Assembly: GCF_001640805.2 (NCBI RefSeq)
Contig: NC_066851.1
Location: 4,204,196 to 4,268,195, forward strand
Length of the DNA stretch: 64,000 nucleotides
Origin: Lates calcarifer
Lineage: Eukaryota > Chordata > Actinopteri > Centropomidae
Direction of reading: 5' to 3'
The notes under the pieces: generated by a model
The model's database searches: none
What the model was told of the DNA's origin: nothing
The model's input: only the letters and a program-made list of their open reading frames with translations
Shown here: positions 47,901-58,165 of the stretch, in pieces
Position numbering within the stretch: position 1 is the stretch's first letter
How the letters are laid out: the number at the start of each line of letters is the position of its first letter
Position numbers and translations under genes: made by a program

Positions 47901-48813
47901 CTATACGTAGCCCTCTTGTTGTAAATTTGCAGTCATAAAGCCAGGATCATGATAATCCTGATGACTTCATCTCAGTTATTTTCTCAGACTTGGAACAGCT
48001 CCTTCCAAGCCATAGAAGGCATTACACAGCCTTTAACACAGGCTGAGTAGTACTAACCACAACTAGAAGACTGAACTTCATGTTTAAAATCAGTGGAGTT
48101 CCCCTTAAAACAAACAGTGGGCTGAGAGAACACTGACCAAAGTAATAGGTTGTAGGTGCTGATCTAAGTACTAAAACTCCTTCACTTTACTGTGTTGTAC
48201 ATTTAATAGCAAACTGATGAAAAATTGCCATTGTTGCCCATTAATCTACACACTACAATCTACAGGAATACAAAAATCTCTCATTTACATAGAGTATTCA
48301 TATTCATTCACAGTATTCATATTCAGTACTTTGTAGAAGCCCCAGTAGCAGCAATTAGAGTTTTGAGTCTGAAGGGGTCTGAATACTTTATGAGGCATAC
48401 TTTTCATTAATATCTCACCGTTATCAAACTTTCAGTATGAGCCTTAAATTGCATTAAATTGAGCTTCCTGTGGGTGGGCTCAGATTCTAGACATAATGGT
48501 GTTTTACTTTCCAAGTGGCACCCTGAAGAGTCCCCGCTTCTGTCTCCACTGGTGACACTGCTCTCAACACTACCCACACATACTGCAGTCATCATGCAGA
48601 CATGCTGCCTAACACAACCCCTCTGAGCAATGTAAGCTACTGTATGACATATTTACACTAGACAGTATACATGCACACATGTAAACAAACACACACACAC
48701 ACACATGCTGTACAGTGTCAGAGCTGCCTGTGACTTCATCAACCACAGAGATTATCCTGTGTGACTCAGGTGGATGGTGACGAAGCTCAGTTTGTTTGTT
48801 TATGTGTGGTCTG

Positions 48814-48848
<35 letters not shown>

Positions 48849-51800
48849 AGGGTGTGTATGACAGCAGTGACAGCGTGAGAGAAGATAAAGGCTCAATTGG
48901 AAAGAGGGCAGACATGATTCATTACCCAAGTGAAAGATAAGGCCAAGAAGAACTGTTTGGAGATTCAAATGTAGTTTCAAAGCAGCAACATTTCCATTTT
49001 GATTGCCTTCTTCATTTCCTAAAGCCTGGGGGGTCCTCAGAGGCCCACATATGACTCTGTTTGTTGACTGTTTAGACTAAATAACATTCTATTCTTCCTC
49101 TGTGACTAGGCAAGGCGCCCTTGGCCTATGGCAATAGGAGTCAGTAACCTTTCCGTTATGAGGTGACCATCCTGGCATAGCAGAGCTGACTTTTACTCTG
49201 ATTCTCTATTCATCATTCATTTGGATAAAACCAGGTTCATCAGAGCCCCAAGCCACAACCATTACACTCTGTCACTAGTATAAAATAAGGCTGGACAACA
49301 GGGCAAATTTTTCCTATTACCCATAGTCACCCATCATCAGCTACTGGCTGCAGCTGATGTATTTGGTGATGGTGTGGGTGCTCATGGCCACGTGAGCTCC
49401 ATGTACCACCCTGCAACTTGCAACTATAACACTATCATAAAGTCACTGGGTTCCTAACTCTTTGAACAGAAAATACTTCTGTGATGTCTTTTGAAAAGCT
49501 ACAATTGAGAGCTTCAGGTGAGGTGATCGATGTAGTGTCACATTAAGCTATTTGGTGTCTGAAAAACCAGAGCTTGCAGTCCCTGAATACTTCATTGTCC
49601 CAAGAACAATTCCAGTTTTGAGGACAAGGACGATGAGAGGCCAAAGGTGGAATAATGAATTCTGGCACAAAATACAGCATGTACCACACTACAACTACAG
49701 TATGTCACCCAGAAATGACATTTATATGCAACTAATTTGCAACAGTATATATATATTTGATCCAAACTACAACCTTTCCCTGAGCGTAACCAAAGAATTT
49801 TAGTAGGCTAACTGTGTCAATATAGTGAAAGCAGCACATTTGCAGAGCAGCAGCGGAGGCTTTAGTCGTTCCATCTCAGTACTGAATGCAAGTCAGAGCT
49901 CAGAGTGCTGTAGTGCCTGTAGTTGCACATGTGAAATTGCACAAAACAGACTTTTGGGTTGCATAAACGTGCATGTAACGAGAGTCAAACTTATTTCAAC
50001 CAGTGATTACGTTTCGTTCAGTATGCATCAGAGACTAAACAAACTACAGGAAAATAAACCAAATTTCTAGGAGACAGGGTTGACACAGGAAAACACATGA
50101 CTTTACCATAACACATCTGTGGCATTTAAAAACTCTCTCTCTCTCTCACACACACACAATATGCACTCAATAAGATCAATAAAACAGAGCCGAGGACATG
50201 TTCTTTGCATGATTTCTAAACTGCCTTGTAACAGATTAGATTTTTTGTAATCTGTCTAAATTTTTCCCACTTATCTTTTCAGCATTTGTCTTTATGTATA
50301 CTCGTGATGACTTGTTTTCTATCCTTATTATGCTTTTAACATTTTCCATCTAATTCTCTTGGGTAAATTGCTGTATAATTTCTGGTTTTAGATAATGCTA
50401 CATAAAGCAGATTTATTATTATGAAAACCTATGTCTGCCTATATAGATGTACAGATAACTAATGTATAACACATTAGCTATCAACAAAACATATATTGTA
50501 TTCGAACCAAGGGGAATTAAAAGATAGCCTACATATTGAGGAGAGAGCGTTACCAATAACAAAGCAGCAGCACAAAACTCACTTCACACATAATGCAATA
50601 GTGCTCAAGGTGACAAGGAGGAAGAAGTGGCAGAGTGCTTTGAGCTGCTGAGAGTGAGAGAAGTGTCTGCACTGACATCTTAGACTGTCGAGTGGGTTTG
50701 CTGGGTTAGTGGTGAATTTATTTTATCAGACTGACAATTTCTGACTGTGACAAGATGTTCACAAAACCTTGAAAAATATCTGATCGAAATGCAAAGATTT
50801 TCAAAGGCTATACAACACCTCTACAGACCCTGGAGAAGGGACACACACAAACTGTACACCCACACAGACATACACACACACACACACACACATATACTCA
50901 CACACATCAGCAGGCAGGCAAGCATGCGCGCACGCACACACACACACACACACGCGCAGGCACCTAAAGGCAAATGCAGATACACAAACATTAGTGCACT
51001 GCAGCCTAAAACTGTCTCTCTGTGTTGATTTTTCTGGGCTCCTAAATCTGGTTTGGGGGCAGAGACGGTGCCCACTCGATTCTTTTATGCAATGCAGCAG
51101 GTTTTCTGGGGGAAGGAGAGATGTATCCAACTCATCTCATGGGCACAGTACAATCAGGTAAACGAGAAGTAAAAGTGAAAATGAAAAGAGCGATGAGTCT
51201 GGTTAGAAAATGGTTGGAGAAGGAGACACAAAAGCAATCAGGATGAAATAAAAGACTGCAGATGTGGCTCTTAATGGTGATTGAAAATTAAACACTGAAA
51301 TTCTCCAAAACTGATGCAAAGACACAATCTCATTACTTACTAAAATCGTACACTATTACAGATAAGACCTGAATAAGCCATGCTAAACATTATACTGCTG
51401 TAGGTAACTGCTTGAGGAGACACTTCTGGCATTTATCTGTTAAAGCACAATGTGAACTATTACTGAATCTTCTCACTTTTGGATGGTCATTTGAAAATAT
51501 AAATGTTTACATGCTTTAGATGCCGCAGGGTGTAGACAGTGGCATTAGATCCATGGAATGGAATTCTTGAGTAACAAGAGTTAGTAGTCAGCAGGTAATT
51601 TTTCATACATATTGGTTTCAGTTTCACTGTTATTCATCATGGTGAACTATCATGCTTGTGCATGTTACAACAAAATTGTTGAGTCCGCTTTTCTCTCCAA
51701 CACAAGAAATGGTAGCAATAGGTATAGTAGCTATTAGCATTCTTTAAAATGGCTATATACCATATTTCTACATCAACAATTGATCACATAAGTACTTCTG

Positions 51801-54800
51801 GGTGAAAGGGGTTGCTTTCAGTGATGAACCCACACAGAACTGTGACCTGACTCTGCAGTTCCTTGCTGCTCTGCTAAGGTTTTTAGCATCTTTCAGCTCA
51901 TTGTATTGCTTTTCACTACTCTACTGTTTTGATTCACTCTCACTACACTCACTGATGATGTTTTCAGCCACACTGAGCAGCTCTTTTTAGCAGAAAAACT
52001 CTAAAACCCCACTGTGCACTAAGTGCTCAGCACCAAAAGCCAGACAGATAAAGTTAGTGACTAGCTAGTGAACATAGCTGAGCGTTCAACTGATAAAGAC
52101 CCAGAGAGTTCCCTCAGGAGCTGTTGGAGAGCAACACAGAACTAAAAGGAGTTAACATTGAACTGAAATTCATCAGACACAAACACAACTTCAAATGAAT
52201 GCTACCACGTGCCACATTTGTTGGATGTGTACATAAGTGTTAATCACACCAAATTAAAGGTAATACTATGTAATGGTATGTCCACTGCTTGCAGGTTTCA
52301 GGACAGTCACTGAATACAGTGACATATGACGTAAAGCCAGTGTTGCCTAAAGCCACATAAGGATATTTTGTACTTGCTCTGCAGAATTTGTTTGATGCTT
52401 TGTGTGAGATTGATGTTAAAAAATGACACAGGAACAGATACGGTTGATGTGCATCTTCTGAAAACCGCACAAATCCAATAGCTGTTCATATCTTTAATTG
52501 GACTGCATGAACACACCACCAACTCCCGATTCCCACTTGATCAAAATGACCCGACTGCTGCCCTTTCTCATAACTGTTTGGTTTCACTGGGATACTAGAA
52601 TCCTTGGAAAAACCCTACATCTCCTTTTTTGGTCTGATCCTACCATGACCCCCACACAACAGTAGCTGTTAACCACATAATTTGGCTTGACAACAAATTC
52701 TACCCAAAGATGCCTCCAAAGCTAACATTTCATAAATTCTCTAAATGTCTACATCTATTTAACACTTTACAGCTAGTTTAAATGAATAGGGAGGGAAAAT
52801 CACAGGAGCTACACAGCGTAACACCATGCCTTTCACAGTATATTTTCTTCTAGGCACCCCGTAAAACATTATATAACGAATGAACACTGAATTTTAAGCA
52901 GGTGAATCTCTAAGCCTACAGAATAACAGCCGTTTGACTCTCATAATCAATAATTTCTACAGAAAAAGAAGCAAACAGAGTGGTACAATCCCATCAAAGA
53001 GAGGAACCGATGCAACAGTCTACGTAAACTGTACATTATTGGTAAAAACGTGGGTGTCTGACAGGGTATTTCAACATCATTTTTTCCCCCTTGCTGTTCT
53101 GTAAGGCAGAAAACATTACAGTGATGGTCTGTTTGAAGACAGAGGAAGAAAAAGTAACAGAGAGAGCAAGAAAGAGAGAGGAAGAGGGAATAGAAATAGA
53201 GGTATAACACTGTAGCTCAGGGGGCTTACGAGTTTGCGTTCAGAGCTTTTAGATCCGAGCCCCTGCTGAAGGAGAGTAAAAGTGAGATATCAAACAACTC
53301 AGGAGTGATGGGAGAGAAGAGTAGAGAGGTGGAGGAAAGAGAAAGGAGAGAGAGGGAAAAGCTCTCCTCTCCCTTGCGCTGTGTATGTGTTGTTTTTTTT
53401 TCCCTCGCTGTGTTTCAGTCGAGCGAGGGACGACCTTGCTGGGTAGAGCGCAACGCTTCTCTCTCTTTTAAGTCCCACTCACTCTCTCGGTTCCCTTTGA
53501 GGATCAGCCAGAGGGATCAGCAGAGGAGAGAGAGTGATAGAAAAACGGAGAAAGATGGAGAGAAAAGAGACAGGCGGCAGACATGTGAAAAACAGGAGGG
53601 AAGGGGAGGAGGTGGTTGGAGAGATACAGCCGAGAAGACAAGAGTTAAAAACTGGAGAAAGTGGATTTCGAAAAAAAAAAAAAGAAGATAGACAGGATAG
53701 CAGTGAAGGATAAGGAACCAAGGAATAGGAGGGTGGAGGATGAATGGACAGACAACAGAATGATCAATGTCTTTACATCTCTACATCTTTACATTAACAT
53801 ATGGCAGTTTTTACTGGCAGGGATGTAGTCTGCCAATCCTGCACCAGATTCAGGCTGTCTGGGATAGTCACAGGGCAATTTCATATAACTGCTAACAGCC
53901 TCGCTCTTAACTGTTCACCCTCTCTACACTGTATCAGAGCTGTATTAAATTACTGCCAATGCAAACCCAACATTTCCTGCTGCTGCAGCGTCACATTAAA
54001 AGCTTTCAAGCAGCAAAACACACTGTGGCTTTTATTGTGAAGCAGTCTGTCATCATTGTTAGCAATGTCTATCATTGTTAATCAAAAATGGGTCTACAAA
54101 GCAAGACATGGCTGCTTGCTGCAATTTTTTTTCTGACCATATTTAACGTGATGTCTGCACAGCCCACGTAGCTCCATGTTAACATAGTACCTGCTTCAGT
54201 CCCCTATCTGTGTGTACACAGGATGCATTTAGGTCTGATAGAACGTAGATATTTTGGTACTTTGGTGCATTTAGTGCAAGTGAGGTGCAAGCCATTATGT
54301 GGCCTGTGTAAACAGCTGGATTGACTGATTGAGAAATAAGGACCACACGCACAAAATGGATGACTAAACAATGTGGCTGAAATGATTCCTGCAAAGGTAG
54401 GCCTTAACTTTTATAAGGGAGTAATGGAGAAATCAGGAGTAGCCACAGTGAGCGGTTAGAGATGACTGCATATCTCCACTGCTGTTGTATGGAAAACTAC
54501 TATTACTACTACTGTGCAGTATGAGATCAGGAGGATCAGGGGAAGGATGGATGTGTGGACAAATGGAGGGTGTCTGTACAAACAACAGAAAAATGGGGGG
54601 GGGGGGGGGGATTATTGATTTACAGATAAATGACAGAATGATAACCAACATAAAGAACATTCTGACACTAAAATGTAGCTGATAAGACAGCCTATGCCAA
54701 CACTGAAATCCAGTCGTGCCAAAACCAAAGCTAAGCCAATTTCTGCAGTTGTCCACAGCTGCTACATTCACCACTACATAAAATTAGAACCTATTTAAAC

Positions 54801-55094
54801 AATTTCCAAAACTGTTTTGATGTGAATTTTATCTTGGCATTATATGATGATGATTACACTGTGAACATTTGTGGTAGCTTGGGTTAATGCAGAACCTCCT
54901 GAATGTCGCTGTCTATCAAATGCTTGCTAGAAAAACAGAAATGTGCAGGCACACTGCAACAAATGAGTTTTCCTCTTCACTGGAGCCAATGCAGAGATAA
55001 TGGGCAGCTACACAAGACAAAAGACTAACAAGGGTCAGTAAGGACAACTAACAGGGTAACAGATCTGCATAAACACACGTACAGAAAAGAGCTG

Positions 55095-55154
<60 letters not shown>

Positions 55155-56648
55155 GCATTCTAAATTAAGTGGCATCCACAATGAACAGAACACAAATGCA
55201 CTGATGCACGAACTTGCACACACATGCAATCGTTTGTCTTCAAACAACGGTGAAGAAGACATACATTCTCGCCCTGGGTCATGAATTAACACACTCCCAC
55301 ACAGCTGACAAAAAGGTGCACAAAAGCATATAGCGGAGTGTATTCATACACGGCCCTGATATGCATATGTGCAAATATCTCAAGACAAAGGCAACATTCA
55401 AGCAAGCAGGAGAGGAAGGGTGGTAAATGAGAGCTTGGCTCAACGCCGCACTGTTAAGTCTCTGCATTTTGAGATGTTTCTTAGAGGGTTTCAATGAGGA
55501 GGGTTTGTTTTATAGCCTGCCCTCCTTTATCTAACCCCCCGCCACTCCGCCAGCAATCACCCCTCTCCATCCCCTGCGCCATAGCTTCCCCACTTCCTGC
55601 TCTCCACTATACTGCCTTTAGCCTCCTTCTGTCTGTTCTCCTCATTCAACTGGCAGCGGAGGAGAGCCTCTAACACCACTGCAACAGCCTCAGTCTGGTC
55701 TGGAACCTCAGTAAGGTCAGGCTTTCTCACATACACACAGCTGCATCATAAAACAGACACATGCAATGAACAGACATATCTACTCCCTGATGTATTGTGC
55801 AGTTTCAATAGCTTGTGTCCATAAAAACTGCACATGCTTTGTTAAAACACGGCCAATTAAGATGACCAAGAATACAAAGGACATGTGAGCCACACAGAGC
55901 AAAAACAGGGATATTAAACTAAAACCTTCAGCTTGTATATTTGTATTCAGTGTTTAATACTAGAGTAGAAACATAATGAAACATTCTGGAAATTGTGCTA
56001 CATCAGACCTGTTTAAAGGAGATACAGCAGTATGTCTCATTATGGCTTTGATATTCTCTTACACATGCACAGCACGGACAAAATGAGGATTATGTAGGAC
56101 AAGCAGCAGGTAGGTGACCTTTGTTTTGTGTGCTGTAATTAGGGTATTTTGTTGCAGTTGCCGCACGGGTATAAGGTCATGTCGTAGTTCACTCAACATA
56201 TTGGAGGGGTGGAGAGTTTGTGTTTGTGCATGTATCCAGTTTAGCGATTGAGGTGGAGAGTGAGAGATAAGTGGAAAAATGTAGTAAAGGAGAAATTATG
56301 TGCAAATTCGGAATGAAAATGGCAGACAACAGAAGAGGGGAGGAAGGATCTGATTATTGTGAAAATAAAAACAACTAGAGAGCGGGAGAAAAAAAGAGGA
56401 GCCACAGAGAAGTATAGAAGATGAGGATGAAGAAGGGAACATGGTGAGACAGGAGGATGAGAGAGAGAGGGAGAGTGAGAGAGAGTGGTGGTGGTGGTGG
56501 TTGGGGGGGAGCAGAGGTCTCCTAACCTGGTGCGACGGGGCGTGTGCTTGTAAATAAACATCAGCCTGAGATTATTCCGAGCACGAAAGCCCAGACTGTG
56601 GGGCCCTGAGGTCAGAGTGGGCCCATACCTGGCTCTCTCTCTCTCTCG

Positions 56649-56733
<85 letters not shown>

Positions 56734-57089
56734 ACCACACACATACTTATCTACATCCACACCTACAAAGACTTTGTGTGGAGAGCAAAGCCTATTCAAA
56801 TACCGGTGTGTGCACACAAACCCATGAAAACAGACATACATCTGGGATATAAAAACCCACAAGCATGCATTCAAACACACACCCAACTGCACACACAGAC
56901 ACATTCACACCCCCCAAATGTAAACTGACAAATGCACACAAACACATACATACACACTAAATCTAGCAAGACAAAAAATGGATTTGAACAAAGAGAATAC
57001 ACACACTGCTGAAGTACCCACTCACACAGTGCCCACAGACTCACAGAAAACATTCCACACAAGTCTGCATGCAAACACACACGTACGTA

Positions 57090-57161
<72 letters not shown>

Positions 57162-57917
57162 CTCTGTACTGTTAACACCCCAGATGTCTGCAGACATCCA
57201 GTCATCCCTAGCTCAGACGCTGTGTGTCATCCATCTCATTTTTTGTTCTTCCCTTATTGTTTTTGAGGAACCAACTGATGAGTCCAGACACTGGGATGTG
57301 GGATTATTCACAGTGACATAATATGTTGCTAGATTCACAAAACACTCACACTAATCCGTCAACTACATCTTGCATCCTCGAAATCAGAGGGAGTGTCGAG
57401 TGGGCCCGAATCACCTCTGGCTGACCTTCCCTGCCCCTCGCTATGACTCTCAAGGTATCTGGTCTTTATAAGTGAGTTACTGCAACAGACCTGCAGACTT
57501 TTCTCATTCCTCATCCTTATATAGAATTTGCATGAGATGGATATAATCTTTGCTGATAAATACAAGACTTGTACTAACTGGCAAAACTCTCTCTCTCGTG
57601 AAGTATACTAATTTTTGCAACACCATTATGAAATAAAGTTTAGTTAGACTTAAATGGTTACCATGACATCAACTTCCTATTTATCAAGTAGCAAATGGGA
57701 GATTGCATACAAATTAATTATGTTCATCAAAACAAAACATACATTTTACTGAATGAACTGATCAATGGAAAATAGACTAAATGAATGATTGATGGGATGT
57801 ACTTACTGTTCAATGCTAGGGGGAAAGGTAGAGTTTAGGAAAGACTTGGGTGGCTTCAGCATCCTCAAAGCTCACTGAGAGAAGGGCCACATCCTCTCCA
57901 GGGTCCAGAGCTGTGTC
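33881..57917 (-). CDS. babam2: BRISC and BRCA1-A complex member 2 (BRE/BRCC45), C-terminal half
   Basis: Six exons on the minus strand give the last 193 residues or so of a protein that is 383 residues in human. BABAM2 is the scaffold that links the BRCC36 deubiquitinase to MERIT40 in the nuclear BRCA1-A complex and the cytoplasmic BRISC complex; both cut Lys63-linked ubiquitin. The fragment spans the second UEV-like domain and the C-terminal tail. It is nearly identical to the human protein in blocks such as [73 protein letters not shown] and [20 protein letters not shown]. All exon phases agree with one another. The first 190 residues are upstream, beyond 64000. The exon at 57807-57917 carries a one-base frame break (see its entry). 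Confidence 0.95.
33947..34075. repeat. Long purine (plus) / pyrimidine (minus) tract with G-runs
   Basis: Almost pure purine on the plus strand: GA repeats to about 34025, then runs of up to ten or more Gs. On the minus strand it is the pyrimidine tract that leads into the last babam2 exon. It can form triplex and, through its G-runs, quadruplex DNA. Confidence 0.85.
34858..34930 (+). repeat. Teleost repeat fragment (SINE/LINE tail type)
   Basis: The words gactggcgatatgtccaggg, gtaccccgcctttcaccca and cagctgggataggctccag are a well-known repeat segment found in very many fish introns. It lies in the last intron of babam2 and has no coding role. Confidence 0.7.
35068..35221 (-). CDS. babam2: babam2 penultimate exon
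   Basis: 154 bases: two completing a Val codon, 50 codons starting [16 protein letters not shown], then AA of a split Lys codon before a GTAAGT donor. It matches the human protein from DLPLFFPRDQ to MAKRAK. This region contributes to binding of MERIT40 in the known complex. Confidence 0.97.
35371..35453 (-). CDS. babam2: babam2 exon ([10 protein letters not shown]...)
   Basis: 83 bases with 27 full codons from [10 protein letters not shown] to FCFLVH. The first G completes an ATG (Met) where human has Thr. The acceptor is TTGTAG and the donor GTACAA. Confidence 0.96.
35605..35675 (-). CDS. babam2: babam2 exon ([10 protein letters not shown]...)
   Basis: 71 bases, 23 codons plus two, encoding [19 protein letters not shown] and SHFG, essentially identical to human. 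The acceptor is CTCTCTAG and the donor GTGAGT. Confidence 0.97.
36707..36835 (+). pseudogene. hAT transposase relic (BED zinc-finger piece)
   Basis: The frame from 36707 reads a short BED-type finger: [20 protein letters not shown], then YYLTAK and a stop where family members have a His that completes the zinc site. The CxxC pair followed by about 20 residues and a degenerate end matches the N-terminal finger of hAT transposases. The reading stops at 36833, so this is a dead fragment. No downstream RNase H-like domain is recognisable. Confidence 0.55.
38872..38910. repeat. (TG)n microsatellite
   Basis: About 20 TG units, uninterrupted, in the babam2 intron. Confidence 0.9.
39925..40000. repeat. 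A-rich simple repeat
   Basis: Long A runs interrupted by C (AAAACAAAAC, then AACAACAAAAC). On the minus strand it could be the tail of an old retroposon, but no body is recognisable beside it. Confidence 0.8.
40353..40433. mobile_element. 81-bp foldback MITE with TA at both ends
   Basis: The left arm begins CAGTGGCCCTGAAAGT and the right arm is its imperfect inverse, ending with ACCTTCAGGGCCACCG. The arms continue inward through aacactacaacatttcag against ctgaaatgttccaagtgtt, leaving a 6-base loop (tatttt). A TA dinucleotide flanks each end, as expected of a Tc1/mariner-type target duplication. Transcribed, it would form a ~37-bp hairpin. Confidence 0.75.
41543..41568. repeat. (ATT)n microsatellite
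   Basis: About nine ATT units, followed by a short inverted aataataat segment. Confidence 0.85.
41927..42050. repeat. Short copy of the 24327-type repeat head
   Basis: It starts with three tandem GTCAA units, then tttttatttatatagtgcc, ggagttatctcagtgcac and gcaggtctagagacccaac. It aligns with 24327-24440 in the same orientation. The GTCAA start and TATATAG word are typical of this fish repeat. Confidence 0.6.
43244..43343 (-). CDS. babam2: babam2 exon ([13 protein letters not shown]...)
   Basis: 100 bases: one completing a His codon, then 33 codons from [10 protein letters not shown] to QLLTNK. Donor GTAAAA, acceptor TTCAATCAG. It matches human at all but two or so positions. A 19-base T run (plus-strand A run 43352-43371) lies just upstream of the acceptor. 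Confidence 0.97.
43471..44747 (-). mobile_element. Degenerate Tc1/mariner element
   Basis: The left end reads cttcagagagtattcagacc and the right end, reversed, reads cttcagaaatattcagacct, so the termini are inverted repeats. On the minus strand 44402-44091 encodes a worn Tc1 helix-turn-helix domain ([31 protein letters not shown]). Farther on, at about 44020-43860, are the nucleotide relics of the catalytic core (a ctgatgaggcaaaaa block for the DETK motif, then gtgaagcatggtggtggtag). Frame breaks and missing segments show it is inactive. Confidence 0.85.
44091..44402 (-). pseudogene. Tc1 transposase N-terminal relic
   Basis: An open stretch of 103 codons with the bipartite paired-type DNA-binding domain of Tc1 transposases, recognisable from the ISKALNLP and VKWNKF segments and the REVTKNP block. 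The frame stops before the DDE domain. It lies within the element at 43471-44747 and keeps no activity. Confidence 0.75.
46595..46675 (-). repeat. tRNA-derived repeat fragment
   Basis: Read on the minus strand: gctagctcactggctagcac (box A-like), then about 25 bases, then ctgggtttgaatcctttgac (box B-like). This spacing is that of a tRNA-derived fish repeat. It has no intact cloverleaf, so it is not a tRNA gene. Confidence 0.5.
47193..47229. repeat. Inverted repeat, ~18-bp arms
   Basis: aactaaatttctatatcc is followed almost at once by its near-perfect reverse complement ggatatagagatttagtt, with one mismatch pair and a one-base centre. It could form a cruciform or RNA hairpin. Confidence 0.7.
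47690..47870. repeat. Diverged copy of a fish repeat related to 21085-21420
   Basis: The words ggtagtccagtgatctag, ccaaacactggatcc-like text (aacactggatcctacag) and tttctataatac appear as the inverse of gtaggatccagtg and cattataggaac at 21270-21320. Boundaries are approximate. Confidence 0.45.
48255..48405. mobile_element. Short Tc1-derived nonautonomous copy
   Basis: It contains tcagtactttgtagaagcc, agtagcagcaattagag and, at the end, ggggtctgaatactttatg. These are the subterminal and terminal words of the Tc1 family also seen at 43471-44747 (attcagtaatatgtagaagc, gcaattac, gaatacttttgtaac). The interior is deleted. Confidence 0.6.
48813..48842. repeat. (GT)n microsatellite
   Basis: About 14 GT units ending in TATATG. 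Confidence 0.9.
50866..50956. repeat. Compound CA/CG-rich microsatellite
   Basis: CA runs at about 50873-50893 and 50936-50956, separated by text with CAGGCAGGCAAGCATGCGCGCACG. The alternating purine-pyrimidine pattern with CG steps favours Z-DNA. Confidence 0.85.
51780..52230 (+). repeat. Teleost interspersed repeat (unclassified)
   Basis: The words gttccctcaggagctgttgg, gagcaacacagaactaaaag, gagttaacattgaactga and cagacacaaacacaacttca follow the order of a repeat that I recognise from fish genomes. The upstream part has the usual tctgctaaggtttttagc words. It has no coding capacity. Confidence 0.5.
53130..53740. repeat. Purine-rich stretch
   Basis: Strong purine bias on the plus strand for about 600 bases (GAGAGAG and GGAAGAGG words), broken only by a pyrimidine section at about 53380-53500. 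A tRNA box-A-like word (gtagctcagggggc) lies near 53212, but no cloverleaf follows. The long open frame here (53305-53691) is a by-product of the low complexity. Confidence 0.6.
54594..54610. repeat. Poly-G run
   Basis: A run of 17 Gs, with further G-rich text upstream. It can form quadruplex structures and is prone to sequencing error. Confidence 0.85.
55101..55151. repeat. (AC)n microsatellite
   Basis: About 25 uninterrupted AC units after GCGCGC. Confidence 0.95.
56651..56734. repeat. (CA)n followed by poly-A
   Basis: About 31 CA units (56651-56712), preceded by a (CT)n run at about 56632-56646 and followed by 22 As. Confidence 0.95.
57092..57158. repeat. (CA)n microsatellite
   Basis: About 33 CA units after ACGTACGTACGTA. 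It is the longest dinucleotide run in the window and lies 650 bases downstream of the babam2 exon at 57807-57917 in transcription order. Confidence 0.95.
57807..57917 (-). CDS. babam2: babam2 exon ([15 protein letters not shown]...) with a one-base frame break
   Basis: The acceptor is TTGTACAG and the donor GTAAGT. It reads [19 protein letters not shown] and on to KLYLSP, matching human ([19 protein letters not shown]). After Ser-Pro the frame hits TAG because the C run (minus strand; G5 at 57819-57823 on plus) is one base too long. With four Cs the exon would be 110 bases, read SPSIE, and end in the phase that the next exon needs (its first C completes His). So 111 bases is out of register by one. 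The break is either a homopolymer error or a true null allele. Confidence 0.93.
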
Positions 57918-58016
57918 CTGTACAAGACAATGAAAGGCTGGGATTATAATTATGTAAAAACACAATACATAAGAAAAATACCAAAAATACTATTAAGTTA
58001 TGGGCTGAGACTCATT

Positions 58017-58045
58017 TATAACCTAACCATAATGGTTAGGTTATA
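58017..58045. repeat. Perfect 29-bp palindrome
   Basis: tataacctaaccat, one central base, then atggttaggttata: both 14-base arms match exactly. It lies 100 bases upstream (in transcription order) of a babam2 exon acceptor and abuts a repeat copy. Confidence 0.85.
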
Positions 58046-58165
58046 TAAACATTACACCTGCTAAAACATCAACAAGTTAGTGTTACCATCACTGTGAGCA
58101 TGTTAATATTTAGCTTAAAGCACCACTGTGCCTAAGTAAGTACTAGAGCAGCTGCTAGCATAGCA
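58045..58165 (+). repeat. Fish repeat copy ('acacctgctaaaacatcaac')
   Basis: The words ttacacctgctaaaacatca, cactgtgagcatgttaata, agcaccactgtgcctaag and gctgctagcatag are a familiar fish repeat. The opposite orientation is present at 25675-25960. Confidence 0.55.

Larger units (their letters stand above)
43344..57806 (-). other. babam2: babam2 intron (14.5 kb)
   Basis: No exon is recognisable. It holds a Tc1 element (43471-44747), smaller repeat copies (46595-46675, 48255-48405, 51780-52230), several CA runs of record length for this window (55101-55151, 56651-56712, 57092-57158), a G run (54594-54610) and purine-rich stretches at 53130-53740 and 56240-56520. Confidence 0.75.

Noticed and set aside
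53305..53691. 128-codon Arg/Glu/Lys-rich open frame
   Set aside because: It follows directly from purine-rich low-complexity DNA; the composition explains both the length and the amino acids.
56241..56744. 167-codon minus-strand open frame
   Set aside because: Half is the translation of (TG)n and poly-T; no conserved segment remains.
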